A stretch of 64,000 bases of DNA, from positions 3,968,001 through 4,032,000 of the forward strand of contig NZ_CP028369.1 in assembly GCF_003032475.1 (NCBI RefSeq), in the 5' to 3' direction. The notes beneath the pieces are model-generated. The model saw only the letters and a program-made list of their open reading frames with translations. It ran no database searches and had not been told where the DNA came from. The DNA comes from Streptomyces sp. P3 (GTDB lineage Bacteria; Actinomycetota; Actinomycetes; Streptomycetales; Streptomycetaceae). Of this stretch, positions 36,130 to 50,617 are shown piece after piece (the stretch's first letter is position 1; every line of letters begins with the position of its first letter). The translations under genes were made by a program, and so were the position numbers.

Positions 36130-37164
36130 CTAGACGCGGGCGCGGTCGCCCGGCGCCGAGGCGGTGGAACCCCGCACCACCAGCTCCGGCATGAACACGA
36201 ACTCGCTGTGCGGCGCGGGCGTCCCGCCGATCTCCTCCAGGAGCGTGCGGACGGCGGCCTGGCCCATCGCCGGCACCGGCTTGCGCACCGTCGTCAGCGG
36301 CGGGTCGGTGAAGGCGATCAGCGGGGAGTCGTCGAAGCCGACCACCGAGACGTCCCGGGGGACCGCGAGACCGCGCTGCCTGGCCGCCCTTATCGCGCCC
36401 AGCGCCATCATGTCGCTGGCGCAGACGATCGCCGTGCAGCCCCGGTCGATCAGGGCCGTGGTCGCGGCCTGGCCCCCTTCCAGGGTGTACAGGGAGTGCT
36501 GGACCAGTTCGGTCTCGATGGTCTCCGGGTTCAGCCGCAGCTGCTCCTGCATGGCGCGCACGAAGCCCTCGATCTTGCGCTGGACCGGCACGAAGCGCTT
36601 GGGGCCGAGAGCCAGTCCCACCCGGGTGTGCCCGAGGGAGACGAGGTGGGTCACCGCCAGGGTCATCGCCGCACGGTCGTCGGGCGAGATGAACGGGGCC
36701 TGGACCTTCGGGGAGAAGCCGTCGACCAGGACGAAGGGAACGCCCTGGGCGCGCAGCTGCTCGTAGCGCTGCATGTCGGCCGTGGTGTCCGCGTGCAGTC
36801 CGGAGACGTAGATGATGCCGGCGACGCCGCGGTCGACCAGCATCTCGGTCAGCTCGTCCTCCGTGGAGCCGCCCGGCGTCTGGGTGGCGAGGACGGGGGT
36901 GTAGCCCTGGCGGGTCAGCGCCTGTCCGATGACCTGGGCCAGGGCCGGGAATATCGGGTTCTCCAGCTCCGGCGTGATCAGACCGACCAGCCCCGCACTG
37001 CGCTGGCGCAACCGGACCGGGCGTTCGTAGCCGAGGACGTCCAGAGCGGCGAGCACGGACTGGCGGGTGGTGGCGGCGACACCGGGCTTGCCGTTGAGAA
37101 CGCGGCTGACGGTCGCTTCGCTCACCCCCGCCTGCGCAGCGATGTCGGCAAGCCGTGTGGTCAC
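36130..37164 (-). CDS. malR: MalR, LacI-family repressor of maltodextrin genes
   Basis: A 344-residue repressor. The helix-turn-helix TRLADIAAQAGVSEATVSRV at residues 3-22 is followed by the hinge helix VLAALDVLGYERP. The periplasmic-binding-protein-like sensor core runs from GLVGLITPELENPIFP to the C-terminus. It matches the streptomycete MalR/Reg1 family. GTG 37164 gives the usual family N-terminus but has a weak ribosome site; ATG 37257, preceded by GAGGGAG, would add 31 residues. It is divergent from malE, and CTTGCA motifs lie near both starts. Confidence 0.92.
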   Translation of the reverse strand: MTTRLADIAAQAGVSEATVSRVLNGKPGVAATTRQSVLAALDVLGYERPVRLRQRSAGLVGLITPELENPIFPALAQVIGQALTRQGYTPVLATQTPGGSTEDELTEMLVDRGVAGIIYVSGLHADTTADMQRYEQLRAQGVPFVLVDGFSPKVQAPFISPDDRAAMTLAVTHLVSLGHTRVGLALGPKRFVPVQRKIEGFVRAMQEQLRLNPETIETELVQHSLYTLEGGQAATTALIDRGCTAIVCASDMMALGAIRAARQRGLAVPRDVSVVGFDDSPLIAFTDPPLTTVRKPVPAMGQAAVRTLLEEIGGTPAPHSEFVFMPELVVRGSTASAPGDRARV

Positions 37165-37280
37165 AGGGGTGGACTGTACCGGTCGGGTGCCGACTTGCAC
37201 ACCGATCGGATGCCGCGGGCGACCTGTCGGACGGCCCGCTCCGGCCTGCTGCGTCATCGCGCTCCCTCGTGAAAGTCGTG

Positions 37281-37304
37281 GCAAGAGCTTGCAGAGTCTT
37301 GCAC
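37281..37304. promoter_or_regulatory. MalR-type sites near malR
   Basis: CTTGCAG (37288-37294) and CTTGCAC (37298-37304) are direct repeats 10 bp apart, and GCAAG-AG-CTTGC (37281-37292) forms an inverted pair with the first. This fits MalR/Reg1 recognition motifs and suggests autoregulation. If malR starts at 37257 they lie about 25-45 bp upstream of it. Confidence 0.6.
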
Positions 37305-37411
37305 AACGGTGGCGTGCCCCGTCGTGGGGCCGTTCAACCGCGACAACAACGGTCTCACAGCGGTCGAGCGGAGGTCACGTCAGGGTCACGTGCGGATAAC
37401 TTCGGACGGTT

Positions 37412-37452
37412 CTTGCACTTTTTTTCTGCAAGGTCTTTCGTGCCGCTTGCAG
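37412..37452. promoter_or_regulatory. MalR operator and promoter region of malE
   Basis: CTTGCAC (37412-37418), CTGCAAG (37426-37432) and CTTGCAG (37446-37452) surround an unusual T-tract (seven T). The first two are inverted, the third repeats the first. The last TTGCAG may also be a -35 element. This is the expected binding region through which MalR represses malEFG in the absence of maltodextrin. Confidence 0.72.
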
Positions 37453-37565
37453 GGCTGTTACGTTCACGTCGCTCGACGGCGGCAACGGCGCGTCGGAGCC
37501 GGCGGGAACAGCGGACGGGACCGCTTCCCGCAGCTATACGGGCTCTCACCCTCAAGGAGAAACTC

Positions 37566-38840
37566 ATGCGGCGTGGCATAGCGGCCACCGCGCTGGTGGC
37601 GTCCCTCGCCCTCGCGGCGACGGCCTGCGGCGGAGACGACAGCGGCAGTGACGACTCGTCCGGGCCGGTCACCATCACCTGGTGGGACACCTCCAACGCC
37701 ACCAATGAGGCGCCGACGTACCAGGCCCTGGTCAAGCAGTTCGAGGCGGCCAACAAGGACGTCAAGGTCAAGTACGTCAACGTGCCCTTCGACCAGGCGC
37801 AGAACAAGTTCGACACGGCCGCCGGCGCGTCCGGCGCCCCGGACATCCTGCGCTCCGAGGTCGGCTGGACCCCCGCCTTCGCCAAGAAGGGCTACTTCCT
37901 GCCGCTGGACGGCACGGACGCCCTCAAGGACCAGGCGAAGTTCAAGTCCAACCTGCTGGAGCAGGCCAAGTACGAGGGCAAGACGTACGGTGTCCCGCTG
38001 GTCACGGACACGCTCGCGCTGGTCTACAACAAGGACCTCTTCGCCAAGGCCGGCATCACCGCGGCTCCCAAGAGCTGGGACGAGCTGAAGACCGCCGCTG
38101 CCACCGTCAAGGCCAAGACCGGCGTCGACGGCTACTGGGGCTCCACGCAGGCCTACTACGCGCAGTCGTTCCTCTACGGCGAGGGCACCGACACCGTCGA
38201 CGCCGACGCCAAGAAGATCACCGTCAACTCGGCGGCCGCGAAGAAGGCGTACGGCACCTGGCTCGGCCTCTTCGACGGCAAGGGCCTGCACAAGGCCGAC
38301 ACCACCGCCGACGCCTACGCCCACATCCAGGACGCGTTCGTCAACGGCAAGGTCGCCGCGATCATCCAGGGCCCCTGGGAGATCACGAACTTCTACAAGG
38401 GCAGCGCCTTCAAGGACAAGGCCAACCTCGGCATCGCCACCGTCCCGGCCGGTTCCACCGGCAAGGCGGGCGCCCCGACCGGCGGCCACAACCTCTCGGT
38501 CTACGCCGGCTCCGACAAGGCCCACCAGGCTGCCGCGCTGAAGTTCGTCGACTTCATGACCTCCGCCGCGTCCCAGGCGACCATCGCCCAGAAGAACTCC
38601 ACGCTGCCCACCCGCGACGACGCCTACACCGCGGCCGTCAAGGCCGACCCGGGCATCGCCGGCTACCAGACGGTGCTGGCCGCCGCCCAGCCGCGCCCGG
38701 CGCTGCCGGAGTACAGCTCGCTGTGGGGTCCGCTGGACACCGAACTGCCCAAGATCGCGGGTGGCAAGGAGACCCTCGACAAGGGACTGGGCAACGCTGA
38801 GCTCGCCATCGCCAAGCTGGTGCCCGACTTCAGCAAGTGA
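37566..38840 (+). CDS. malE: MalE, maltodextrin-binding lipoprotein
   Basis: A 424-residue solute-binding protein. The signal peptide ends in a lipobox, LAATACGGDDS, with Cys21 as lipid anchor. The binding domain opens VTITWWDTSNATNEAPTYQ; typical family segments are GVPLVTDTLALVYNKDLF near 140 and AAIIQGPWEITNFYKG near 265. A perfect AAGGAG lies 7 nt before ATG 37566. It is the first gene of malEFG and delivers maltose and maltodextrin to the permease. It is followed by a strong hairpin that may stabilise its message. Confidence 0.95.
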   Translation: MRRGIAATALVASLALAATACGGDDSGSDDSSGPVTITWWDTSNATNEAPTYQALVKQFEAANKDVKVKYVNVPFDQAQNKFDTAAGASGAPDILRSEVGWTPAFAKKGYFLPLDGTDALKDQAKFKSNLLEQAKYEGKTYGVPLVTDTLALVYNKDLFAKAGITAAPKSWDELKTAAATVKAKTGVDGYWGSTQAYYAQSFLYGEGTDTVDADAKKITVNSAAAKKAYGTWLGLFDGKGLHKADTTADAYAHIQDAFVNGKVAAIIQGPWEITNFYKGSAFKDKANLGIATVPAGSTGKAGAPTGGHNLSVYAGSDKAHQAAALKFVDFMTSAASQATIAQKNSTLPTRDDAYTAAVKADPGIAGYQTVLAAAQPRPALPEYSSLWGPLDTELPKIAGGKETLDKGLGNAELAIAKLVPDFSK

Positions 38841-38848
38841 GCCCGAGC

Positions 38849-38893
38849 GGCCGCCGGATCTTCCAGATCGTGGAGGGGAGAGATCCGGCGGCC
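38849..38893 (+). other. Stem-loop between malE and malF
   Basis: GGCCGCCGGATCT (38849-38861) is the exact complement of AGATCCGGCGGCC (38881-38893), leaving a 19-base loop. There is no T-tract, so it more likely slows termination partially or protects the malE message from 3' decay, giving excess binding protein over permease. Confidence 0.75.
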
Positions 38894-38964
38894 ACCGGCC
38901 TGTGAGCTCCGAGCCGCAGCCCCCCGTCGACGATCCAGCGTGAAGATCCAGAAGGTGTCGAACC

Positions 38965-39969
38965 ATGACAGTCGCCATCGACCGCGCGACCGGCAAGCGC
39001 CGCGGTGACCGTGAGCCGGGGACCGGACCGGCCGGCCGCCTCAGGCGTGGCTACCAGAAGCACTGGTACGCGTACGCGATGATCGCCCCGGTGGCGGTCG
39101 TCCTCGGCGTCCTCGTGCTGTACCCCCTGGTGTACGGCCTGTACCTGACGCTGACCGACGCCAACAGCCTCAACACGGCCCGCACCATCGGCGTCAACCA
39201 CATCGACGCCACCTACAAGTTCATCGGCCTCGACAACTACGCCGACATCCTGTGGGGCCCGACGGCCTACGACCGCTTCTGGTCGCACTTCCTCTGGACG
39301 ATCGTGTGGACGGCGGCCTGCGTGGCCCTGCACTACGGCATCGGACTCGGCCTCGCCCTGCTCCTCAACCAGAAGTTGCGCGGGCGCACCCTGTACCGGC
39401 TGATCCTGGTGCTGCCGTGGGCGGTGCCCACCTTCGTGACCGTGTTCGGCTGGCGCTTCATGCTCGCCGACGGCGGCATCATCAACTCCGCGCTGGACTT
39501 CCTGCACCTGCCGTCGCCGCTGTGGCTCGAGGACACGTTCTGGCAGCGGTTCGCCGCGATCATGGTCAACACCTGGTGCGGTGTGCCGTTCATGATGATC
39601 TCGCTGCTCGGCGGCCTGCAGGCCATCGACGCCTCGCTCTACGAGGCCGCCGAGATGGACGGCGCGAGCGCCTGGCAGCGATTCCGGTACGTCACCCTGC
39701 CGGGACTGAGGTCGGTCAGCTCCACCGTCGTCCTGCTGGGCGTCATCTGGACGTTCAACCAGTTCGCCGTGATCTTCCTGCTGTTCGGCAACACCGCCCC
39801 GGACGCGCAGATCCTCGTCACCTGGGCCTACTACCTCGGCTTCGGACAGCAGCCGCGTGACTTCGCCCAGTCGGCCGCGTACGGCATCCTGCTGCTGGCC
39901 ATCCTGATCGTCTTCACCTCGTTCTACCGCCGCTGGCTGAACCGCAACGAGCAGCAGCTCGCGATCTGA
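38965..39969 (+). CDS. malF: MalF, maltodextrin ABC permease subunit
   Basis: A 334-residue permease with six transmembrane helices. The cytoplasmic EAA loop that docks the ATPase is EAAEMDGASAWQRFRYVTLP near residue 227. Opening WYAYAMIAPVAVVLGVLVLY is helix 1. GAAGGTG precedes the ATG. It pairs with MalG 13 bp downstream. No malK-type ATPase gene is in the cluster; in streptomycetes the shared ATPase MsiK, encoded elsewhere, is known to energise such importers. Confidence 0.94.
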   Translation: MTVAIDRATGKRRGDREPGTGPAGRLRRGYQKHWYAYAMIAPVAVVLGVLVLYPLVYGLYLTLTDANSLNTARTIGVNHIDATYKFIGLDNYADILWGPTAYDRFWSHFLWTIVWTAACVALHYGIGLGLALLLNQKLRGRTLYRLILVLPWAVPTFVTVFGWRFMLADGGIINSALDFLHLPSPLWLEDTFWQRFAAIMVNTWCGVPFMMISLLGGLQAIDASLYEAAEMDGASAWQRFRYVTLPGLRSVSSTVVLLGVIWTFNQFAVIFLLFGNTAPDAQILVTWAYYLGFGQQPRDFAQSAAYGILLLAILIVFTSFYRRWLNRNEQQLAI

Positions 39970-39982
39970 GGCAGGAGTTCCC

Positions 39983-40891
39983 ATGAGCAGCACCACAGTC
40001 GAGACCTCCGCCGCGGCGGGCGGCGGGCGCCCCCCGAAGGCCTCGCGCCGGGCCCGGCGGCGCGGCGAGAACAGCCTCGCAGGCTCCCTCGCCTCGCACG
40101 GCGTCCTGATCGCCGCGAGCCTGATCGCGCTCTTCCCGATCGCCTGGCTGGTCTATCTGTCCCTCGGCCCGGACAAGGACGACTACCTCCACCCGGGCGG
40201 TATCTGGGACAAGATGACGTTCGCGAACTACACGTTCGTCGTCGAACACACCGAGTTCTTCAACTGGTTGAAGAGCTCGCTCATCGTCACGCTCGGTACG
40301 ACCGCCATCGGTGTGCTCATCGCCGCCACCACCGGCTACGCCGTGTCCCGCATGCGCTTCCCCGGCTACAAGAAGTTCATGTGGGTGCTGCTGGTCACCC
40401 AGATGTTCCCGGTCGCCGTGCTGATGGTGCCGATGTACCAGATCCTCTCGGACCTGCAGCTCATCGACAACTACCTCGGCCTGATCCTCGTCTACTGCAC
40501 GACCGTCATCCCGTACAGCGCCTGGCTGCTCAAGGGGTACTTCGACACCATCCCCTTCGAGATCGACGAGGCGGGGCGCGTGGACGGGCTCACCCCGTTC
40601 GGCACCTTCTTCCGGCTGATCCTGCCGCTCGCCAAGCCCGGTCTCGCGGTAGCCGCCTTCTACAACTTCCTCACCGCCTTCAGCGAGGTCGCGTTCGCCT
40701 CGACGTTCATGCTCAGCGACGACAAGTACACGCTCGCCGTCGGTCTGCAGTCCTTCGTCAGCGAACACGACGCCCAGCGCAACCTGATGGCCGCCACCGC
40801 GGTGCTGATCGCGATACCGGCCGCCGTGTTCTTCTACCTCGTGCAGAAGAACCTGGTGACCGGCCTCACCGCGGGCGGCACCAAGGGGTGA
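39983..40891 (+). CDS. malG: MalG, maltodextrin ABC permease subunit
   Basis: A 302-residue permease with six transmembrane helices. The first helix is HGVLIAASLIALFPIAWLVY near residue 36 and the EAA loop is IDEAGRVDGLTPFGTFFRLI near 193. The N-terminal 35 residues are basic. GGCAGGAG precedes ATG 39983. It ends the malEFG operon; the alpha-glucosidase gene follows after 182 bp and a hairpin. Confidence 0.94.
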   Translation: MSSTTVETSAAAGGGRPPKASRRARRRGENSLAGSLASHGVLIAASLIALFPIAWLVYLSLGPDKDDYLHPGGIWDKMTFANYTFVVEHTEFFNWLKSSLIVTLGTTAIGVLIAATTGYAVSRMRFPGYKKFMWVLLVTQMFPVAVLMVPMYQILSDLQLIDNYLGLILVYCTTVIPYSAWLLKGYFDTIPFEIDEAGRVDGLTPFGTFFRLILPLAKPGLAVAAFYNFLTAFSEVAFASTFMLSDDKYTLAVGLQSFVSEHDAQRNLMAATAVLIAIPAAVFFYLVQKNLVTGLTAGGTKG

Positions 40892-41022
40892 CGGGCACCG
40901 CCGTCGCCTCGCCGGACCTGCCCGGCCCTCCGTGGACCCGGGGCGGCCGCGGTCACCATCCGACCCCGCTGTGACCGCGGCCGCCTCGTCACCCGCCGCC
41001 GTACCTCTGACCGAACGACTCC

Positions 41023-41050
41023 TCCCCGCTCGACCCCGCTCGAGCGGGGA
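41023..41050 (+). other. Stem-loop between malG and the alpha-glucosidase gene
   Basis: TCCCCGCTCGA (41023-41033) pairs perfectly with TCGAGCGGGGA (41040-41050) around a 6-base loop, ending 23 bp before the ATG. It may terminate part of the malEFG transcript or act in the leader of the next gene. I see no MalR-like CTTGCA site in the 40892-41073 interval. Confidence 0.65.
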
Positions 41051-41073
41051 ACCCCGATCGCCCCAAGGACGCC

Positions 41074-42810
41074 ATGAGCCAGCAGCCCGCAGCCCCGGCC
41101 CCCGCCCCCACCTCGGCCGTCGCCACCGTCGCCCAGCGCCGCGACTGGTGGCGGGACGCGGTGATCTACCAGGTGTACCCGCGCAGCTTCGCCGACAGCA
41201 ACGGCGACGGCATGGGCGACCTGGAAGGCGTACGCTCCCGTCTCCCGTACCTGCGCGACCTCGGTGTGGACGCCGTGTGGCTCAGCCCCTTCTACGCCTC
41301 GCCGCAGGCCGACGCCGGCTACGACGTCGCCGACTACCGTGCCGTCGACCCGATGTTCGGCAACCTGCTCGACGCCGACGCGCTCATCCGCGACGCCCGG
41401 GAACTGGGCCTGCGGATCATCGTCGACCTGGTCCCCAACCACTCCTCCGACCAGCACGAGTGGTTCAGGCGCGCGCTCGCGGACGGCCCCGGCTCACCCC
41501 TGCGCGACCGCTACCACTTCCGCCCCGGCAAGGGAGCGAACGGCGAACTCCCGCCCAACGACTGGGAGTCCATCTTCGGCGGCCCGGCCTGGACGCGGGT
41601 GACCGAGCCCGACGGTTCGGCCGGAGAGTGGTACCTGCACCTCTTCGCCCCCGAGCAGCCCGACTTCAACTGGGAACACCCGGCGGTCGGGGACGAGTTC
41701 CGCTCGATCCTGCGATTCTGGCTGGACATGGGCGTCGACGGCTTCCGCATCGACGTCGCCCACGGCCTGGTCAAGGCGCCCGGTCTGCCGGACCTCGGCT
41801 CCCACGAGCAGCTCAAGCTGCTGGGCAACGATGTCATGCCGTTCTTCGACCAGGACGGCGTCCACGAGATCTACCGCCAGTGGCGGCTCATCCTCGACGA
41901 GTACTCGGAAAGGAAGGAGCCCGAAGGGCATTCGCCGGAAGGGCGGTGGCGGGAGACGGACGGGCGCATCTTCGTCGCCGAGGCCTGGACCCCGACCGTC
42001 GAACGCACCGCGAACTACGTCCGCCCCGACGAGCTCCATCAGGCGTTCAACTTCCAGTACCTGAGCACCGCCTGGGACGCGAAGGAGTTGCGCGAGGTCG
42101 TCGACCGCACGCTGGACGCGATGCGCCCGGTCGGCGCGCCCGCCACCTGGGTGCTGTCCAACCACGACGTCACCCGGCACGCCACCCGCTTCGCCAACCC
42201 GCCCGGCCTCGGCACCCAGATCCGCACGGCCGGCGACCGCGCGCTCGGCCTGCGCCGCGCCCGCGCGGCGACCCTGCTGATGCTGGCGCTCCCCGGCTCG
42301 TCGTACGTCTACCAGGGCGAGGAGCTCGGCCTGCCGGACGTCGTCGACCTGCCCGACGAGGTGCGCCAGGACCCGGCGTACTTCCGCGGCGCGGGCCAGG
42401 ACGGCTTCCGCGACGGCTGCCGCGTCCCGATCCCGTGGACCCGCGAGGGCTCCTCCTACGGCTTCGGTACCGGCGGCAGCTGGCTGCCCCAGCCGCCGCA
42501 CTGGGGCGAGTTGAGCGTCGAGGCGCAGGACGGCGTGCCGGACTCGACGCTGGAGCTGTACCGCACCGCCCTCGCCGTACGCCGTGAACGGCCCGACCTG
42601 GGCGCCGGTGACTCGGTGGAGTGGCTGAAGGCCCCGGAGGGTGTACTGGCCTTCCGCCGCGGGGAGTTCGTGTGCGTGGCGAACACCTCCGGTGAGTCGG
42701 TGCGCACGCCGGTGCACGGCCGCATCCTGCTCGCCAGCGGCGAGATCGCGGAGGCGGACGGCGAGGCCAAGCTCCCCGCGGACACCACCGTGTGGTGGAC
42801 GACCGCCTGA
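41074..42810 (+). CDS. aglA: Intracellular alpha-glucosidase (GH13), AglA-like
   Basis: A 578-residue GH13 enzyme without a signal peptide, so it acts on imported dextrins. [20 protein letters not shown] opens the barrel. The catalytic Asp is in [11 protein letters not shown] near 224, the acid/base Glu in IFVAEAWTP near 302, and the transition-state Asp in LSNHDVTRH near 363. A small C-terminal beta domain ends the protein. It hydrolyses maltose and short maltodextrins to glucose. Its place behind malEFG fits co-expression under MalR. Confidence 0.93.
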   Translation: MSQQPAAPAPAPTSAVATVAQRRDWWRDAVIYQVYPRSFADSNGDGMGDLEGVRSRLPYLRDLGVDAVWLSPFYASPQADAGYDVADYRAVDPMFGNLLDADALIRDARELGLRIIVDLVPNHSSDQHEWFRRALADGPGSPLRDRYHFRPGKGANGELPPNDWESIFGGPAWTRVTEPDGSAGEWYLHLFAPEQPDFNWEHPAVGDEFRSILRFWLDMGVDGFRIDVAHGLVKAPGLPDLGSHEQLKLLGNDVMPFFDQDGVHEIYRQWRLILDEYSERKEPEGHSPEGRWRETDGRIFVAEAWTPTVERTANYVRPDELHQAFNFQYLSTAWDAKELREVVDRTLDAMRPVGAPATWVLSNHDVTRHATRFANPPGLGTQIRTAGDRALGLRRARAATLLMLALPGSSYVYQGEELGLPDVVDLPDEVRQDPAYFRGAGQDGFRDGCRVPIPWTREGSSYGFGTGGSWLPQPPHWGELSVEAQDGVPDSTLELYRTALAVRRERPDLGAGDSVEWLKAPEGVLAFRRGEFVCVANTSGESVRTPVHGRILLASGEIAEADGEAKLPADTTVWWTTA

Positions 42811-42840
42811 CCCACGCGTCCTCGGAACCCTCCGCCGGTC

Positions 42841-42880
42841 CGCCGGGCCCGCCGCTCCCACCGGAGCGGCGGGCCCGGCG
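42841..42880 (+). terminator. Hairpin terminator after aglA
   Basis: CGCCGGGCCCGCCGCTCC (42841-42858) pairs perfectly with GGAGCGGCGGGCCCGGCG (42863-42880) around a 4-base loop and is followed by TCATTTCTTTCC. This is a classical strong terminator and closes the mal uptake operon. Confidence 0.88.
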
Positions 42881-42951
42881 TCATTTCTTTCCGTTCCTTC
42901 ACGTCGTTCCTCTGCCCTTTCCGGGCGGCGTTCCCTTAACATCACGCCACC

Positions 42952-42978
42952 GCAAGGTTTCTGAAAGATTGCAGCAAG
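42952..42978. promoter_or_regulatory. MalR-type operator of the alpha-amylase gene
   Basis: GCAAG (42952-42956), followed by TTTCTGAAAGATTGCAGCAAG with the palindromic TTGC-AG-CAA at 42969-42977. Direct TGCAG/GCAAG repeats of this kind are the established MalR/Reg1 control sites in streptomycete amylase promoters. The site lies 27-53 bp upstream of the ATG. Confidence 0.7.
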
Positions 42979-43004
42979 AGCCTTCAACGACGAAGGAACC
43001 CCAC

Positions 43005-44390
43005 ATGACACCCAGCAGACCCCTTACGGGCGCCCTCGCCCTGGCCGCCGCCGCGGCCGTCGTCGTCCTCCCCGGCGCCCCCACCGCCGCCGCCGCCCCG
43101 CCCGGAGCCAAGGACGTCACCGCCGTCCTCTTCGAGTGGAACTTCGCCTCGGTCGCCAAGGAGTGCACCACCGCCCTCGGCCCCGCCGGCTACGGCTACG
43201 TGCAGGTCTCCCCGCCCGCCGAGCACATACAGGGCGCGCAGTGGTGGACGTCCTACCAGCCCGTCAGCTACCGGATCGCGGGCCGGCTCGGCGACCGCAC
43301 GGCGTTCCAGAACATGGTGAACACCTGTCACGCGGCCGGTGTGAAGGTCGTCGTCGACTCCGTCGTCAACCACATGGCGGCCGGCAACGGCACCGGCACC
43401 GGCGGGTCGTCGTACACCAAGTACGGCTACCCCGGCCTGTACTCGTCCTACGACTTCGACGACTGCACCGCCCAGATCTCCGACTACACCGACCGCTGGA
43501 ACGTCCAGCACTGCGAACTCGTCGGGCTGGCCGACCTGGACACCGGCGAGGAGTACGTCCGCAGGACCGTCGCCGGATACCTGAACGACCTGCTCACCCT
43601 GGGCGTCGACGGCTTCCGCATCGACGCGGCCAAGCACATCGACGCGGCCGACCTCGCCGACATCAGGTCGCGGCTGACCAAGCCGGGCGTGTACTGGAAG
43701 CAGGAGGTCATCTACGGCCGGTCGGAGGCCGTCCAGCCCACCGAGTACACCGGCAACGGGGACGTCCAGGAGTTCCGCTACGCCTACGACCTCAAGCGGG
43801 TCTTCAACAACGAGAACCTCGCCTACCTGAAGAACTACGGGGAGGGCTGGGGCTACCTGAACAACTCGGTCGCGGGCGTCTTCGTCGACAACCACGACAC
43901 CGAGCGCAACGGATCGACCCTGAACTACAAGGACGGCGCGAACTACACCCTCGCCAACGTCTTCATGCTGGCGTACCCGTACGGGGCGCCGGACGTGAAC
44001 TCCGGCTACGAGTGGTCGAACGCGGACGCCGGGCCGCCCAACGGCGGCACTGTCAACGCCTGTTGGCAGGACGGCTGGAAGTGTCAGCACGCCTGGCCGG
44101 AGATCTCCCGCATGGTGGCCTTCCGTAACGCCACGCGCGGCGAGCCGGTCGGCAACTGGTGGGACAACGGCGGCGACGCGATCGCCTTCGGGCGGGGCTC
44201 GAAGGGGTACGTGGCCGTCAACCACGAGAGCGGCTCGCTGAGTCGGACCTTCCAGACCGGGCTGCCCGCGGGCGCCTACTGCAACATCCAGAACAACACG
44301 AACGTCACCGTGAACTCCTCCGGGCAGTTCACGGCGACGCTGGGCGCCAACACGGCGCTGGCGCTCTACGCGGGCAAATCCACCTGCTGA
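43005..44390 (+). CDS. aml: Secreted alpha-amylase (GH13), without starch-binding domain
   Basis: A 461-residue enzyme with a 29-residue signal peptide (PTAAAA at its end). The sequence [18 protein letters not shown] is typical of animal/actinobacterial GH13 subfamily amylases. [12 protein letters not shown] is region I, the catalytic Asp is in [11 protein letters not shown] near 205, Glu in WKQEVIYG near 233, and [10 protein letters not shown] near 294 has the third acid. It ends at the C-terminal beta domain ([11 protein letters not shown]), so the raw-starch-binding CBM20 found in many Streptomyces amylases is absent. It cuts soluble starch to maltodextrins for MalEFG. Confidence 0.93.
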   Translation: MTPSRPLTGALALAAAAAVVVLPGAPTAAAAPPGAKDVTAVLFEWNFASVAKECTTALGPAGYGYVQVSPPAEHIQGAQWWTSYQPVSYRIAGRLGDRTAFQNMVNTCHAAGVKVVVDSVVNHMAAGNGTGTGGSSYTKYGYPGLYSSYDFDDCTAQISDYTDRWNVQHCELVGLADLDTGEEYVRRTVAGYLNDLLTLGVDGFRIDAAKHIDAADLADIRSRLTKPGVYWKQEVIYGRSEAVQPTEYTGNGDVQEFRYAYDLKRVFNNENLAYLKNYGEGWGYLNNSVAGVFVDNHDTERNGSTLNYKDGANYTLANVFMLAYPYGAPDVNSGYEWSNADAGPPNGGTVNACWQDGWKCQHAWPEISRMVAFRNATRGEPVGNWWDNGGDAIAFGRGSKGYVAVNHESGSLSRTFQTGLPAGAYCNIQNNTNVTVNSSGQFTATLGANTALALYAGKSTC

Positions 44391-44404
44391 CGGAGCCGTT
44401 GGGG

Positions 44405-44448
44405 GCAAGGGTCGTGAAAGTTCTTTCCCGTTCTTTCATGACCCTTGC
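44405..44448. promoter_or_regulatory. 16-bp inverted repeat after the amylase gene, with MalR-like ends
   Basis: GCAAGGGTCGTGAAAG (44405-44420) and CTTTCATGACCCTTGC (44433-44448) are complementary at 15 of 16 positions, with a 12-base loop. The GCAAG/CTTGC ends look like MalR half sites, and CTTGCTGTAAAGGTTGC continues the motif. It can be the amylase terminator, the operator of the pullulanase gene, or both. It lies 108 bp before the pullulanase start. Confidence 0.6.
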
Positions 44449-44555
44449 TGTAAAGGTTGCGTCGGCGATACGGTCGCGCGGACGCCCGGTGACGCAGCAG
44501 CCCCGGGCGCAGGGGTCGGACCCGACAGAGCCGCAGCCGCAAGGAGTTCCCGCCT

Positions 44556-50000
<5,445 letters not shown>

Positions 50001-50020
50001 CGGACCCGGGAGGCACGACC

Positions 50021-50063
50021 CCGGTGGAGCAGACCGAAGCCCCGGCCCGGTCTGCTCCACCGG
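50021..50063 (+). terminator. Hairpin terminator after the amylase-pullulanase gene
   Basis: CCGGTGGAGCAGACCG (50021-50036) is the exact complement of CGGTCTGCTCCACCGG (50048-50063) around an 11-base loop, 20 nt beyond the stop codon. Confidence 0.85.
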
Positions 50064-50176
50064 CGCGTCCGGCGCGCCCGCAGGCTTCGCGAGCGGCTCA
50101 GGCGGGCGGGCGGGACGCTGCGGCCGGGGGAGACCCTGAGGCTAGGGTGATCCCGAGACCTAGAACAGGAGTGCCC

Positions 50177-50539
50177 ATGCCGCAGATCACCGTCGACTAC
50201 TCGAGCACCATGGACCCGGCCTTCGACCGAGCCGGTTTCGCGCGGGCCCTGCACACCTCGGTGGTCGAGATCGCTGCCGCCAAGCCGGAGGCCTGCAAGA
50301 CCCTGTTCCGTCCGGCCGAGTTCACCGCGTTCGGCTACGAGGACCCCGAGGAGCGGGGGCACGCCGTCGTGCACGTCACGCTGGGGCTGCTCGCCGGCCG
50401 TACCGACGAGACCAAGACGAAGCTGACCGAGACCGTGCTGGAACTGCTGCGCGCGCATGTGACGGACGGCGGCTTCGTGCTGCACGCCTCCGCAGAGGTA
50501 CGCGACCTCGACCCGTCGTACCGCAAGTACGAGAGCTGA
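50177..50539 (+). CDS. 5-carboxymethyl-2-hydroxymuconate isomerase (CHMI)-like protein
   Basis: A 120-residue tautomerase-superfamily protein starting MPQITVDYSS, so Pro1 would be exposed after Met removal and could be the catalytic base. Length and the segments LHTSVVEIAAAKPEACKTLF and HVTLGLLAGRTDETKTKLTE match the CHMI (HpaF-like) branch. No homoprotocatechuate pathway genes are nearby, so the true substrate may differ. CAGGAG precedes the ATG by 6 nt. It converges with the TetR gene. Confidence 0.83.
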   Translation: MPQITVDYSSTMDPAFDRAGFARALHTSVVEIAAAKPEACKTLFRPAEFTAFGYEDPEERGHAVVHVTLGLLAGRTDETKTKLTETVLELLRAHVTDGGFVLHASAEVRDLDPSYRKYES

Positions 50540-50617
50540 CGCCCCAGGCCCAGTGTCCGGAGGGTCGAAGGCCCGGAAGGACCGGAGGTGCCGGTGGTGC
50601 CGGAGGCCCTGCGCGCC

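Noticed and set aside
37165..37257. 31-residue N-terminal extension of MalR from ATG 37257
   Set aside because: It has a better ribosome site than GTG 37164, but known MalR/LacI proteins begin right at the helix-turn-helix. It is left as an open alternative, not used for the call.
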